Assembly: GCA_049314555.1 (NCBI GenBank)
Contig: JBMOEW010000016.1
Coordinates: 1 to 61,564 of the forward strand
DNA from: REEB509 sp049314555
GTDB lineage: Bacteria; Pseudomonadota; Alphaproteobacteria; Caulobacterales; Aquidulcibacteraceae
Length of the DNA stretch: 61,564 nucleotides
Direction of reading: 5' to 3'
Below the pieces are notes generated by a model. That model was not told the origin of the DNA, ran no database searches, and saw only the letters and a program-made list of their open reading frames with translations. Positions 33,167-41,796 of this stretch are shown piece by piece (the first letter of the stretch is position 1; the number at the start of each line of letters is the position of its first letter). Made by a program: the position numbers and the translations under genes.

Positions 33167-34087
33167 TTAGCGTGTTGGAACCGGCACTTCGCCGCGGTAG
33201 TCGTAAAACCCGCGTTCGGTCTTGCGCCCCAACCAGCCCGCTTCAACATATTTGACGAGAAGCGGACAGGGCCGATACTTGGTGTCGGCGAGGCCTTCAT
33301 TGAGGACCTGCATGATCGACAGGCAGGTATCGAGCCCTATGAAATCGGCGAGTTCCAAGGGCCCCATGGGGTGGTTGGCACCAAGGCGCAGGGCTTTGTC
33401 GATGGCTTGAACCGTGCCCACGCCTTCATAGAGGGTGTAGACCGCTTCATTGATCATCGGGATCAATACCCGATTGACGATGAAAGCGGGAAAATCCTCA
33501 GCGTTTGCAACGGTTTTTCCGACGCGGCCGGTAAATGCCAGCGCCATTTCGTAGGTTTCTTGATTGGTCGCCAAGCCGCGGATCAGTTCGACCAGTTTCA
33601 TCATCGGCACGGGGTTCATGAAGTGGATGCCGATGAAACGTTCAGGGCGATCGGTGGCCGCCGCCAAACGTGTGATCGAGATCGATGAGGTGTTGGTGGC
33701 CAAATAGGCTTCGGGCCGCAGGATCGGCCGAAGATCGTCAAAAATACCCTTCTTGACTTCGATCTTCTCCGAAGCGCTTTCGATCACAAGATCAACGACC
33801 GAGAAGTCCGCGAGTTTTCGAGCTGGGCGGATACGTTCCAGCGCAACAGCCATGTCGGCGTCCGAAATCGCCCCCTTCGCCGCTTGCCGTGCCAGGTTTC
33901 GCTCGACTTGCTGCAGGGCTGCATCGACGCGGCTGCTGTCCAAATCATACACGACCACATCGAAGTGCGCGAGGGCGGCCACATGGGCGATGCCGTTCCC
34001 CATTTGCCCAGCGCCAACGACGCCGATCGTGCGTACGTTGGCCAGGGGGTCCGCGCCGGTAGCGCGGGAGGTCATTGAATCAGCCAT
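33167..34087 (-). CDS. hbd: 3-hydroxybutyryl-CoA dehydrogenase
   Basis: NAD-dependent oxidation of 3-hydroxybutyryl-CoA to acetoacetyl-CoA, or the reverse. The Rossmann motif GVVGAGQMGNGIAHVAA is followed by VVVYDLDSSRV, and the catalytic and binding motifs VIESASEKIEVKK, FIGIHFMNPVPMMKLVEL and NRVLIPMINEAVYTLYEGV are all present. About 307 residues from ATG 34087, supported by an AGGG six bases upstream; a longer reading to 34129 looks non-coding. It follows etfA and etfB in the same direction, forming the usual beta-oxidation electron-transfer group. Confidence 0.95.
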   Translation of the reverse strand: MADSMTSRATGADPLANVRTIGVVGAGQMGNGIAHVAALAHFDVVVYDLDSSRVDAALQQVERNLARQAAKGAISDADMAVALERIRPARKLADFSVVDLVIESASEKIEVKKGIFDDLRPILRPEAYLATNTSSISITRLAAATDRPERFIGIHFMNPVPMMKLVELIRGLATNQETYEMALAFTGRVGKTVANAEDFPAFIVNRVLIPMINEAVYTLYEGVGTVQAIDKALRLGANHPMGPLELADFIGLDTCLSIMQVLNEGLADTKYRPCPLLVKYVEAGWLGRKTERGFYDYRGEVPVPTR

Positions 34088-34179
34088 AGTGGCCCTTTCG
34101 GATCCAAACGGGTTTCGCAACCGCAACATAGCTCATTCTGCGGTTGCGAAAAAGCTCGCAATGCCGTGTGCCCATCGGC

Positions 34180-35124
34180 TCATAGGCCAGCTTTGGTCAA
34201 CGCTGCCATCAACTCCGGCACTGCGACTTTGTAGTCTGCTACCAAGCCATAGTCCGCGACTTGGAAAATTGGTGCCTCTTCGTCTTTGTTTATGGCGACG
34301 ATAACCTTGGAGTCCTTCATGCCAGCCAAGTGCTGGATGGCTCCAGAGATGCCGATGGCGATGTACAACTCAGGCGCGACCACTTTGCCGGTTTGGCCAA
34401 CCTGGTAGTCGTTTGGCGCATAGCCTGCGTCGACTGCCGCACGTGATGCACCAACAGCTGCACCGAGTTTGTCGGCCAAGGGATCGATGACGGCTTTGAA
34501 CTCTTCAGACGAGCCCATTGCGCGGCCCCCAGAAACAACACGCTTTGCTCCAGCCAATTCGGGTCGGTCTGACTTGGCGATTTCTTCGGCAACAAAGGCA
34601 GCCTTGAAGGGGCCCGCGGGGGCGGCAATCACTTCAATCGGGGCTGGCCCGCCAGCGCCTGCTGCTTTGAATGCAGTCGGCTGAACCGTCAGCACCTTCT
34701 TGGCATCGGTAGCTTTAACCGTGCTCAAAGCGTTGCCGGCATATATGGGCCTGACAAACGTGTCCGGCCCTTCGACCCCGATCACGCCCGACACTTGCAT
34801 CACATCCAACTTGGCAGCGATGCGCGGCGCTATGTTCTTGCCAGTGGTAGACGCGGGGAACAGGACGGCGTCATAGCCAGACATCAGGGGCGCGATGAGG
34901 GCTTCCATGGCTTCGGCGAGCTGTTTAGCCAACGGCTGAGCGTCTGCGTGCAGCACCTTTCGAACACCGGCTATGGCAGCTGCTGCCTGGGCTGCAGCGG
35001 CAGCGTTTTGGCCCGCGACCAACACGTCAACCTGCTCGCTCATGGCCAGCGCTGCAGTAACCACTTTGCTGGTGGCTTCCTTGACGGTGGCATTGTCATG
35101 TTCGGCAACGACTAGAACGGCCAT
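34180..35124 (-). CDS. etfA: Electron transfer flavoprotein alpha subunit
   Basis: FAD-binding subunit of ETF, passing electrons from acyl-CoA dehydrogenases to ETF-ubiquinone oxidoreductase. The C-terminal FAD domain signature is complete: VVSGGRAMGSSEEFK, GASRAAVDAGYAPNDYQVGQTGKVV, then IGISGAIQHLAGMKDSKVIVAINKDEEAPIF. N-terminal VLVVAEHDNATVKE is typical. The start overlaps the etfB stop by one base, so the pair is coupled. Length 314 is typical. Confidence 0.97.
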   Translation of the reverse strand: MAVLVVAEHDNATVKEATSKVVTAALAMSEQVDVLVAGQNAAAAAQAAAAIAGVRKVLHADAQPLAKQLAEAMEALIAPLMSGYDAVLFPASTTGKNIAPRIAAKLDVMQVSGVIGVEGPDTFVRPIYAGNALSTVKATDAKKVLTVQPTAFKAAGAGGPAPIEVIAAPAGPFKAAFVAEEIAKSDRPELAGAKRVVSGGRAMGSSEEFKAVIDPLADKLGAAVGASRAAVDAGYAPNDYQVGQTGKVVAPELYIAIGISGAIQHLAGMKDSKVIVAINKDEEAPIFQVADYGLVADYKVAVPELMAALTKAGL

Positions 35125-35873
35125 TAAATCACCCCTGCTTCGTTCTTTAGTTTGTCCACAAGCTCATCAACGGTTTTGACCTTTATGCCGCCTTGTCTTT
35201 TCGGAGGCTCGGTCACTTTGAGGACTTGAAGGCGCGGTGCAACTGAGACGCCGTAGGTCTCAGGGGTGGTGACGTCGATGGGCTTCTTCTTGGCCTTCAT
35301 AATGTTTGGGAGGCTTGCGTAACGCGGCTCGTTCAAGCGGAGGTCTGTTGTCACAATCGCTGGCAGTTCCATCGCGAGGGTCTGCAGGCCGCCATCCACT
35401 TCACGGACGACGGTGACCTTCGTGGGCTCTAAGGTCATTTGTGACGCAAACGTTGCTTGAGGCCAGTCCAACAGAGCCGCAAGCATTTGGCCGGTTTGGT
35501 TGCTGTCATCGTCAATCGCTTGCTTGCCAAGGATGACAAGCTCAGGGCCTTCGGCTTTCACGATCGCAGCCAGGATCTTTGCGACAGCCAATGGTTCGAC
35601 GTCGGTTTCCACCTTTACCAGAATGCCTCTATCGGCCCCCATCGCAAGGGCGGTGCGAATGGTTTCCTGGGCTTGCTCGGGCCCGATCGATACGGCAATG
35701 ATTTCCGTTGCGGCACCCTTTTCCTTAAGCCGCACGGCCTCTTCTACGGCGATCTCGCAGAATGGGTTCATCGACATCTTGAGGTTGGAGAGATCTACAC
35801 CGGACTGATCCGGTTTCACTCGAACCTTCAGGTTATAGTCGAGCACCCGCTTTACGGGCACGAGTACTTTCAT
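35124..35873 (-). CDS. etfB: Electron transfer flavoprotein beta subunit
   Basis: AMP-binding subunit of ETF. It starts MKVLVPVKRVLDYNLKVRVK, contains MNPFCEIAVEEAVRLKEKG, the AMP-loop region LGKQAIDDDSNQTGQMLAALL and the ETF beta signature VVREVDGGLQTLAMELPAIVTT. Length 249 is usual. It is the first gene of the etfB-etfA-hbd group. In related genomes I remember, a cobalamin adenosyltransferase and a HIG1-like protein sit directly upstream; here a serine hydrolase in opposite orientation separates them. Confidence 0.97.
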   Translation of the reverse strand: MKVLVPVKRVLDYNLKVRVKPDQSGVDLSNLKMSMNPFCEIAVEEAVRLKEKGAATEIIAVSIGPEQAQETIRTALAMGADRGILVKVETDVEPLAVAKILAAIVKAEGPELVILGKQAIDDDSNQTGQMLAALLDWPQATFASQMTLEPTKVTVVREVDGGLQTLAMELPAIVTTDLRLNEPRYASLPNIMKAKKKPIDVTTPETYGVSVAPRLQVLKVTEPPKRQGGIKVKTVDELVDKLKNEAGVI

Positions 35874-36114
35874 CGCTTAACACCCCTGATCGAAAGACCT
35901 GTTGGCTATGGAAAATTTCGCCAGCGTCTGCAATCCATTGCTGACATTTGGTCCGGACACTAGCTGTGCGGTTTCATCCGCGTCAATGAGGCGTGCGCGC
36001 ACGTCGATGAGCGGTGCAGCGATTTCTGACGTGCCGGCTTGATTTGCTGCGGGTAAAATAACGGCGGACAGCTCTCAGGCTGCGCTAAAAGGGTAATTGT
36101 TGGAGGTGGTTAAC

Positions 36115-37515
36115 TTGTCTGGGGTGAGGCGGAGATTTCTTCATTTGGGCCTTGCGGCCGGACTTTCTGGGCTCAGTTCAGCATGGAGCCGTCCCTTGAG
36201 CGCTATAGAGGGTGAATGGTCGGGGGTATTGGCTGCGGGTGGCATGCAGCTCAGGCTGCGTTTGGTGATCGGGCCCGGGGAGCAGGCCACTCTCTTCAGT
36301 CTCGATCAAGGCGGCCAAGCGATCGTCGCTGATCAAGTGGTTATCAGCGACGGCTCGGTGCGCCTGCGCTTTCCCAGCGTTCGTGGGCGCTTTGAAGGGA
36401 ACTTAAGCGGGGAGACACTCACTGGGACGTGGACGCAGGGTGCCGGGGTGCCACTGCAATTTGTTCGTGGCGCGGCTCTGCCACCGGTTGAGGCTTTGTC
36501 CAACAGCCGCCTGTTAGCTCTTAGGGAGCAATCCGGCGCGCCTGGCATTGCTGCGGCGGCTCAGCACCGAAATGGGCGGTCCGTGGCGTTGGTAAATGGC
36601 CTGAGGCAGATTCATGCCGCGGCACCGATCGCGACCGACGATCAATGGCATGTGGGTTCGATCACAAAGTCGATGACCGCGCTTCTGGTTGCAAGGCTTG
36701 CGGAGGAGGGCGTCGTTGCTTGGGACACACCGCTTTACGAAATGTTGAGGCAGGCAGTGCCCGACATGCTTGGTGCTTATCGCACCGTCACGTTTCGCCA
36801 TCTGTTGAGCCATCGCTCCGGGCTGGCTGCGAACATCCCGATGGACCAGTTTGTGCGATTTCCCCGCACTGAGGTGGATGCCCGCGCGAGCCGAATTGCC
36901 TATGCTAGGATCGCGCTCGGCGCAGTTCCTGCGGGGCCTCTTGAAGCTCATTTCGAGTATTCCAATAGTGGGTACATTGTAGCGGGAGCGATTTTGGAGG
37001 CTGTAACGGGGGAGCCGTGGGAAGTCCTTATCCAGCGCCACGTGTTTGATGTCTTGGGGCTGGCCAGTGCGGGATTTGGCGCGCCTGGCAGGCCTGGGGC
37101 TTTGGATCAACCTGTGGGCCACGCTCAAGGACTGTTGCAGCTGCGGGCTTATCCGCCAGGGGGCGCGGTCACCGATAACCCGGCGGTTTTGGGCCCGGCG
37201 GGCCGTGTTCATATCAGCCTGTCGGACCTGTTGGTCTATGGCGGTGTTCACCGTGACCGGACGTCCTATCTGCAACCGGCCGGCTGGGACATGCTTCATA
37301 CTCCCCCCTTCGGCGGCGACTATGCGATGGGGCTTGTGCGCAGGTCCGACGGCAGCCTTTGGCATAATGGATCCAACACGCTTTTTTATGCCGAGCTGCT
37401 GATCGATCCTGCCGGCGGCGGGGTGGCGGCGGCGGCGGCCAATTCAGGAGCGCTCGAACGTGTGCAACCTGCGGTCCATTCAGCTGTCACGCAGGCGATG
37501 GTTGCGGTTGGCTGA
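36115..37515 (+). CDS. Beta-lactamase-family serine hydrolase with Tat-like signal
   Basis: Exported hydrolase or penicillin-binding-protein-like enzyme. The N-terminus carries a twin-arginine motif (VRRRFLHLGLAAGLSG). After an N-terminal beta domain of about 110 residues (SRPLSAIEGEWSGVLAAG to GTWTQGAGVPL) comes the class C beta-lactamase fold with the nucleophile motif GSITKSMTA (SxxK), YSNSGY (YxN) and a third-motif HNGS. TTG 36115 has GGAGG eight bases upstream; a TTG at 36097 is in frame. It is oriented against its neighbours and lies between the cobalamin adenosyltransferase and etfB genes. Peptidase or esterase rather than antibiotic resistance is likely; substrate is unknown. Confidence 0.82.
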   Translation: MSGVRRRFLHLGLAAGLSGLSSAWSRPLSAIEGEWSGVLAAGGMQLRLRLVIGPGEQATLFSLDQGGQAIVADQVVISDGSVRLRFPSVRGRFEGNLSGETLTGTWTQGAGVPLQFVRGAALPPVEALSNSRLLALREQSGAPGIAAAAQHRNGRSVALVNGLRQIHAAAPIATDDQWHVGSITKSMTALLVARLAEEGVVAWDTPLYEMLRQAVPDMLGAYRTVTFRHLLSHRSGLAANIPMDQFVRFPRTEVDARASRIAYARIALGAVPAGPLEAHFEYSNSGYIVAGAILEAVTGEPWEVLIQRHVFDVLGLASAGFGAPGRPGALDQPVGHAQGLLQLRAYPPGGAVTDNPAVLGPAGRVHISLSDLLVYGGVHRDRTSYLQPAGWDMLHTPPFGGDYAMGLVRRSDGSLWHNGSNTLFYAELLIDPAGGGVAAAAANSGALERVQPAVHSAVTQAMVAVG

Positions 37516-37519
37516 AAGC

Positions 37520-38092
37520 CTAACGATTTGCGCCAGGCGTCCAAAGCACATCGCTTCGGCCTTCATCGTTGGCGATGCGGGCGGCGCAGAACAAGTAGTC
37601 TGACAGACGGTTTGCATAGTGGAGCGCCGCTGGTGCCACTTTTTCTTGATCCGTGTGCATCAATTGCGCAATCAACCTTTCAGCCCTTCGGGTCGTGGCG
37701 CGGGCAACGTGCAAGTGGGCTGCAAGTGCGCTGCCCGCAGGCAGGATAAAGGACGTCAAAGGCAGGAGGCGGGCCGTCATCGCGTCAATTTCGGCTTCCA
37801 ACCTTTCCACTTGGCTCGGTTGGATCCTAAGCGCTTCGAAGGGCAGAGGGGTGCTGCGTTCCGGGGTGGCGAGATCAGCTCCCAGATCGAAAAGGTCGTT
37901 CTGGATGCGCTGCAACGCCAAATCGAATTCACCCTGGGCGTAAAGGCGAGCCACGCCCATGGCGCTGTTGGCTTCGTCTACAGCTCCGTACGCTTCTACA
38001 CGCACAGACCATTTCGGCACCGACTCGCCCGTCGCGAGGCGCGTCAGGCCTTCATCGCCGGTTTTGGTATAGATTTTATCGAGCAGCACCAT
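37520..38092 (-). CDS. Cob(I)yrinic acid a,c-diamide adenosyltransferase, PduO type
   Basis: Adds the adenosyl group to cobalamin, probably for methylmalonyl-CoA mutase. N-terminal motif IYTKTGDEGLTRLATGE (ATP site) and the EAYGAVDEANSAMGVARL helix are diagnostic of the PduO family; the C-terminal RATTRRAERLIAQ and NRLSDYLFCAARIAN also match. Length 190 is usual. It directly follows the HIG1-like gene (3 bp apart). Convergent with the serine hydrolase gene. Confidence 0.93.
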   Translation of the reverse strand: MVLLDKIYTKTGDEGLTRLATGESVPKWSVRVEAYGAVDEANSAMGVARLYAQGEFDLALQRIQNDLFDLGADLATPERSTPLPFEALRIQPSQVERLEAEIDAMTARLLPLTSFILPAGSALAAHLHVARATTRRAERLIAQLMHTDQEKVAPAALHYANRLSDYLFCAARIANDEGRSDVLWTPGANR

Positions 38093-38095
38093 GGC

Positions 38096-38302
38096 TTAGC
38101 CACCTAGATTTTGATGCGCCCACACCGCGGCCATAAGAACGACGATGGCGATGGCTTGCGCCACCACTCGTAAGCGCATGGCTTTGTTGGACCACGAACG
38201 ACCGAAGTCGCCCCCGCGAAATAGGGTGTAGATGCCAAAGGCGAGCGCTACGAGGACCGCAAACATCGTGGCGGGGATCAGGAAATCGAACAGACTTTGC
38301 AT
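38096..38302 (-). CDS. HIG1-like twin-transmembrane protein
   Basis: A 68-residue protein with two hydrophobic helices (LIPATMFAVLVALAFGIYTL; VVAQAIAIVVLMAAVWAH) joined by a short basic loop RGGDFGRSWSNKAMRLR, which is the HIG1-domain pattern found in respiratory-supercomplex-associated proteins. Such a gene lies next to the PduO adenosyltransferase in many alphaproteobacteria. Function here is unknown, and a bioenergetic role is inference. Confidence 0.75.
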   Translation of the reverse strand: MQSLFDFLIPATMFAVLVALAFGIYTLFRGGDFGRSWSNKAMRLRVVAQAIAIVVLMAAVWAHQNLGG

Positions 38303-38527
38303 GCCCTACATATAGGTGTTTTAGCTCGGTCAGGCCAGGACCTTGGATGTCGTGCCCTTCAAGGGCGCGGTTGCAATCAGAAGGACCGTCACAGCCGCAT
38401 CATTTTGTATCTATGCAGGTGCACGGAGCGGCTCTGCGGATTTGGCACTGATGGTCGGCCGGCAATTTCGGATAGCAGATTCAGCGAACGCGTTCAATGA
38501 ACGCGCCATCTCTCTCCTGAGGGTCCG

Positions 38528-38743
38528 ATGCCGTCTGTTTCTGCTGAAGAGCTGATCCGATTACGCGCTGAGCTCTCTGACTTAGCACAAATGATGCGCG
38601 ACGTAAGCCAAGACGGCCGGGCGCTCGCGGCTGAGTTGGCCAATACCATCAATGCGCTGGTGTCTTTGCAGGGCTTCGCTATCGAGGACCGATTAAAGGC
38701 CGTCATTAATCGCTTGGATCAGATCAATCGCAACGTGGCTTAA
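38528..38743 (+). CDS. Small helical protein, hypothetical
   Basis: A 71-residue protein with no known motif. It is almost entirely predicted helix, rich in Leu/Ala/Asp (SAEELIRLRAELSDLAQMMR; LAAELANTINALVSLQGF), and may form a coiled coil. GAGGG lies five bases before the ATG, which supports translation. It is followed after 84 bp by rmuC. The preceding 225 bp between the HIG1-like gene and this gene contain no reading frame I can support. No function suggested. Confidence 0.55.
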   Translation: MPSVSAEELIRLRAELSDLAQMMRDVSQDGRALAAELANTINALVSLQGFAIEDRLKAVINRLDQINRNVA

Positions 38744-38827
38744 GGTCGTCCACCGCTAGCCGCCAAGCAACGATTGGTCGCGGTCTGGGCGAAGCGGTGA
38801 TGCAGCGAATCTGTATACCGTGGTTGC

Positions 38828-40228
38828 ATGGATTTTTCAGTCACTGCTCCGCTGTGGGGCCTTTCGCTTGTCTGCCTTTTGGCAGCCGTTTGGTTTGCTT
38901 TCGAAGCGCAACGCGCGAATGCTGGGCGTGCGGCTGCGCAGAGTGAAGCTGCTGCGGCCAAAGCCGAGGCCACTTTGCTGCAATCGGCGATTGTTGAGCG
39001 CGATGTGGCGCTCAAAGAGGTGAAAGAGCTATCTATTCGTTTGGCTGCCGCGGAAAGTTCGGGCGAGGCGCGCTCGATTGCGGCGCACGAACGCGAGCAA
39101 GCGCTGATCGATTTGCGCGCCGCGGTTGAAACGAGTTTCGGGGCTCTGGCTGGCGATGCCCTGGCCAAGAGCGAGCAGCGGTTTTTGTCGCTGGCAAACG
39201 AGACCTTTCAAAAGCACCAAAGCGCGGCGGCCGGAGGGGTCAAAGAGGTCATGACCCCTGTGCAAGAGGCCTTCACGCGCCTGGCGGAGAGTTTAACTGC
39301 GCTGGATAAGTCCCGCCTGCAGGATACGTCCGCGCTGGGTCAACAAATGCGGGAAATTGGGGTCGCCTTGAAAGAGACGCAGGGCCTCACCGGAAAGCTC
39401 GTCAATGCGTTGCGCGCTGCTCCCAAAACACGGGGCCGATGGGGGGAGGAAACTCTTCGTAACGTATTGGAGTTGGCGGGGATGACCGCGCACGTGGACT
39501 TTCACGAGCAGGCCACCGTGGACAACGATCAAGGCGCAAAGTTGCGCCCTGATGTTACGATCCGATTGCCCGGAAACCGCGTCATTGTTGTTGATTCAAA
39601 GGTTGCTTTGTCTGGTTATCTCGATGCGATGGATGCAGTTGATGAGGCCGGACGAGAGGCTTGCCTAAAGAAGCACGCCCAGCAACTGCGCGAGCACGTG
39701 CGGCAACTTGCGAGCAAAGACTACTGGAAATATGTGCCGGATACCGCAGACTTCGTTGCGCTGTTTGTTCCTGGCGAGAATTTCTTTGCGGCCGCAGCCG
39801 AGCGCGACCCGGAACTGTTTGAGTTCGCGATCCGTAATCGGGTGATTATTGTAACGCCGGCGACGCTCATGGCTCTCGCCAAGGCTGTGTCTTACGGATG
39901 GCGGCAGGAGGATAGCGCGCGCAATGCTCAAGAAATTGCCGCCCTTGGACGCGAGTTGTATCGCCGGCTTGCGGGGATGGCCGACAAGTTGACCGGCCTT
40001 GGCAACAGCTTGGAAAAGTCGGTCAAGAGCTACAACGAGTTGGTGGGGACCGTGGAGGCGCGGGTCTTGCCGCAGGCGCGCCGGTTCAAAGAATTGGGGG
40101 CGGGCGAGGAAGACGAAATTGCGCGCATCGAGACGTCCGATATCGCGCCCCGCTTGCCAACCCCGCAGGGGGAGTTGTTGTTGGGTGAGCTGCCTGCATC
40201 GCCTCCGCGTGCGTCGAAGCGGAACTAA
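38828..40228 (+). CDS. rmuC: DNA recombination protein RmuC
   Basis: RmuC proteins limit DNA rearrangements and contain a nuclease-like core. An N-terminal helix (WGLSLVCLLAAVWFAF) anchors or precedes a long coiled coil (Ala/Glu/Lys-rich, about 40-190). The core shows TRGRWGEETLRNVLELAGM, the conserved LRPDVTIRLPGNRVIVVDSK (D..K with VDSKVAL) and FVPGENFFAAAAERDPEL. Length 466 is usual. It follows the small helical protein and precedes nudC by 50 bp. Confidence 0.94.
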   Translation: MDFSVTAPLWGLSLVCLLAAVWFAFEAQRANAGRAAAQSEAAAAKAEATLLQSAIVERDVALKEVKELSIRLAAAESSGEARSIAAHEREQALIDLRAAVETSFGALAGDALAKSEQRFLSLANETFQKHQSAAAGGVKEVMTPVQEAFTRLAESLTALDKSRLQDTSALGQQMREIGVALKETQGLTGKLVNALRAAPKTRGRWGEETLRNVLELAGMTAHVDFHEQATVDNDQGAKLRPDVTIRLPGNRVIVVDSKVALSGYLDAMDAVDEAGREACLKKHAQQLREHVRQLASKDYWKYVPDTADFVALFVPGENFFAAAAERDPELFEFAIRNRVIIVTPATLMALAKAVSYGWRQEDSARNAQEIAALGRELYRRLAGMADKLTGLGNSLEKSVKSYNELVGTVEARVLPQARRFKELGAGEEDEIARIETSDIAPRLPTPQGELLLGELPASPPRASKRN

Positions 40229-40278
40229 CCTAACGGAAGGGGCTCGTCAGGCGCGTTTGCCGCCTCTATTGGTAGGCC

Positions 40279-41211
40279 ATGCTTCACACTCGCAATCCCA
40301 ACACCTTCGCCAACGGCCCTTTAGATCGATCCGGCCATCGGCGAAAAGACGCGGCGTGGCTTGAAGCCGCCGCTCAGGACGCAAGCTCGCTTGTTTGTGC
40401 GTTTCTTGGTGACAAGCCATTTTTGCAAGAGGCAGCCAAAGGATTTGCGGCCCAATGGCTGGCGCCGCAAGCGCTGGCGTTGGCAGACAGAGGCGCGCCA
40501 ACGCTTTTCCTGGGGGTGGAAGCGGGCGGTGCTGCCGTCTTTGCGATAGATTTGCCACGCGGTTTCGAACTCGGGGGCTCTGTGCTGGAGGGGCTTGGGG
40601 ACTTTACCGACCTTCGCATGGCTGCTGCAACGCTTAGCGATGACGATGCAGCAACACTGGGGTGCGCAAAGGCTCTACTCGATTGGCATAGGCGCCATCG
40701 GTTCTGCGCCAATTGCGGAGCGGGGAGCACCGCTTTGGAGGGCGGATGGAAGCGTGTTTGTTCTGCGTGCGGCACGGAGCATTTCCCCCGGGTCGATCCT
40801 GTGGCCATCATGCTTCCGGTGCGGGGCGATCGATGCTTGCTGGGTCGCCAGAAGCGGTTTCCACCTGGCATGTATTCTGCGCTCGCTGGTTTCGTTGAGC
40901 CGGGCGAAACTGTCGAAGAGGCGGCGGCGCGGGAGGTTTTGGAAGAAGTCGGCCTTGTTGCGACCAGTGCCCGCTACGTTGGGGCGCAACCCTGGCCATT
41001 TCCATCGCAACTGATGATGGGGCTGATCGTTGAGGTGGAAGCCGGCGATACGCAGCTGGAAGATGAGATTTCAGCCGTGATCTGGCTGACCAAGCAGGAA
41101 GCGAAGGCGGCATTGACCGGAGGCGTGGATACGCCGTCCGGTCGTGTGTTTGCTCCGCCGAAACTGGCCATCGCTCATCATCTCATGCAAGCTTGGATTG
41201 CTGAGGCTTGA
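40279..41211 (+). CDS. nudC: NAD(+) diphosphatase (NADH pyrophosphatase)
   Basis: Hydrolyses NAD(H) to NMN(H) and AMP and can remove NAD caps from RNA. A zinc ribbon CANCGAGS ... CSACGTEHFPRVDP separates the N-terminal domain from the Nudix domain, whose box reads GFVEPGETVEEAAAREVLEE (complete GX5EX7REUXEE pattern). The NAD specificity motif QPWPFPSQLMMGL (SQPWPFPxS type) is present. Length 310 fits. Its 3' end overlaps the convergent DoxX-like gene by 29 bp, so the two would make complementary transcript ends. Confidence 0.95.
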   Translation: MLHTRNPNTFANGPLDRSGHRRKDAAWLEAAAQDASSLVCAFLGDKPFLQEAAKGFAAQWLAPQALALADRGAPTLFLGVEAGGAAVFAIDLPRGFELGGSVLEGLGDFTDLRMAAATLSDDDAATLGCAKALLDWHRRHRFCANCGAGSTALEGGWKRVCSACGTEHFPRVDPVAIMLPVRGDRCLLGRQKRFPPGMYSALAGFVEPGETVEEAAAREVLEEVGLVATSARYVGAQPWPFPSQLMMGLIVEVEAGDTQLEDEISAVIWLTKQEAKAALTGGVDTPSGRVFAPPKLAIAHHLMQAWIAEA

Positions 41212-41716
41212 AAGCAGACCGCGGTGGGTTCGCTTGTGGCGTTGGTATAAACGCTCGACCCAGCTCACCCAATAGTTCCAGCACTTCGTTTCTGTGAATA
41301 ATCAGAAGGGTGAGTGTGCTCACCCAGATGGTGACTGCCGCAGCGAACAAGCCGCCCCCGTCGTTGTTGGGATCAATTCCGAGCGGCGTGAACAAGTGAA
41401 AGCTTACCGCACCACTCATGACGGCGAAGCCAATGGCCGCACCGAGGGCGTTAAGCCGTTTCAGGTTGGGGAGCAGGCCAACCAGCAACAAAGTTGACGC
41501 CACGAGTTCTGCAGACCCAATCACGTATTGGCTGAAAAGGCCTGTTTGTGCGAACAGGCCCTGAGCACCAAATGTGGCGGCCCAGGCATTGAGCTTTCCA
41601 AATATAACTTGGGTTTCGATTGCGTTCGTAAATTTGAAGCGAAGGCTATCCAAGAAAACGATTGATGCAAAAAAGGAAACGGCGGGCGTGAAAGCTCTTC
41701 GAGCGAAACTGAGCAT
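41183..41716 (-). CDS. DoxX-like membrane protein under a SigF-type promoter
   Basis: Four-helix DoxX/DUF417-type membrane protein: PAVSFFASIVFLDSLRFKFT, IGSAELVASTLLLVGLLP, LGAAIGFAVMSGAVSFHLF and LFAAAVTIWVSTLTLLI, with a C-terminal Pro-rich tail. DoxX members are linked to redox or metal stress responses. The gene follows nrsF in the same direction. Its ATG has AGGAGAG about seven bases upstream. An ECF-type promoter (GTAACC-N16-CGAA) lies about 54 bp upstream, so it is the most likely direct SigF target in this window. Confidence 0.82.
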   Translation of the reverse strand: MLSFARRAFTPAVSFFASIVFLDSLRFKFTNAIETQVIFGKLNAWAATFGAQGLFAQTGLFSQYVIGSAELVASTLLLVGLLPNLKRLNALGAAIGFAVMSGAVSFHLFTPLGIDPNNDGGGLFAAAVTIWVSTLTLLIIHRNEVLELLGELGRAFIPTPQANPPRSAFKPQQSKLA

Positions 41717-41769
41717 TTTACTCTCCTCTTAATCGTGCCGGCGGCAAGCCGGGTGGTTATGATCAAGAG

Positions 41770-41795
41770 TTCGCTGCGGGCGGAGCGATGGTTAC
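41770..41795 (-). promoter_or_regulatory. Predicted SigF (ECF) promoter of the doxX-like gene
   Basis: On the minus strand, -35 GTAACC (41795-41790) and -10 CGAA (41773-41770) are separated by exactly 16 bp. This is the form I recall for Caulobacter SigF-dependent promoters. It sits in the 80-bp space between nrsF and the doxX-like gene. Confidence 0.75.
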
Positions 41796-41796
41796 G

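Noticed and set aside
35874..36114. tRNA or small RNA in the etfB / serine hydrolase gap
   Set aside because: No T-loop motif (GGTTCRANNCC) or cloverleaf stems are visible by eye.
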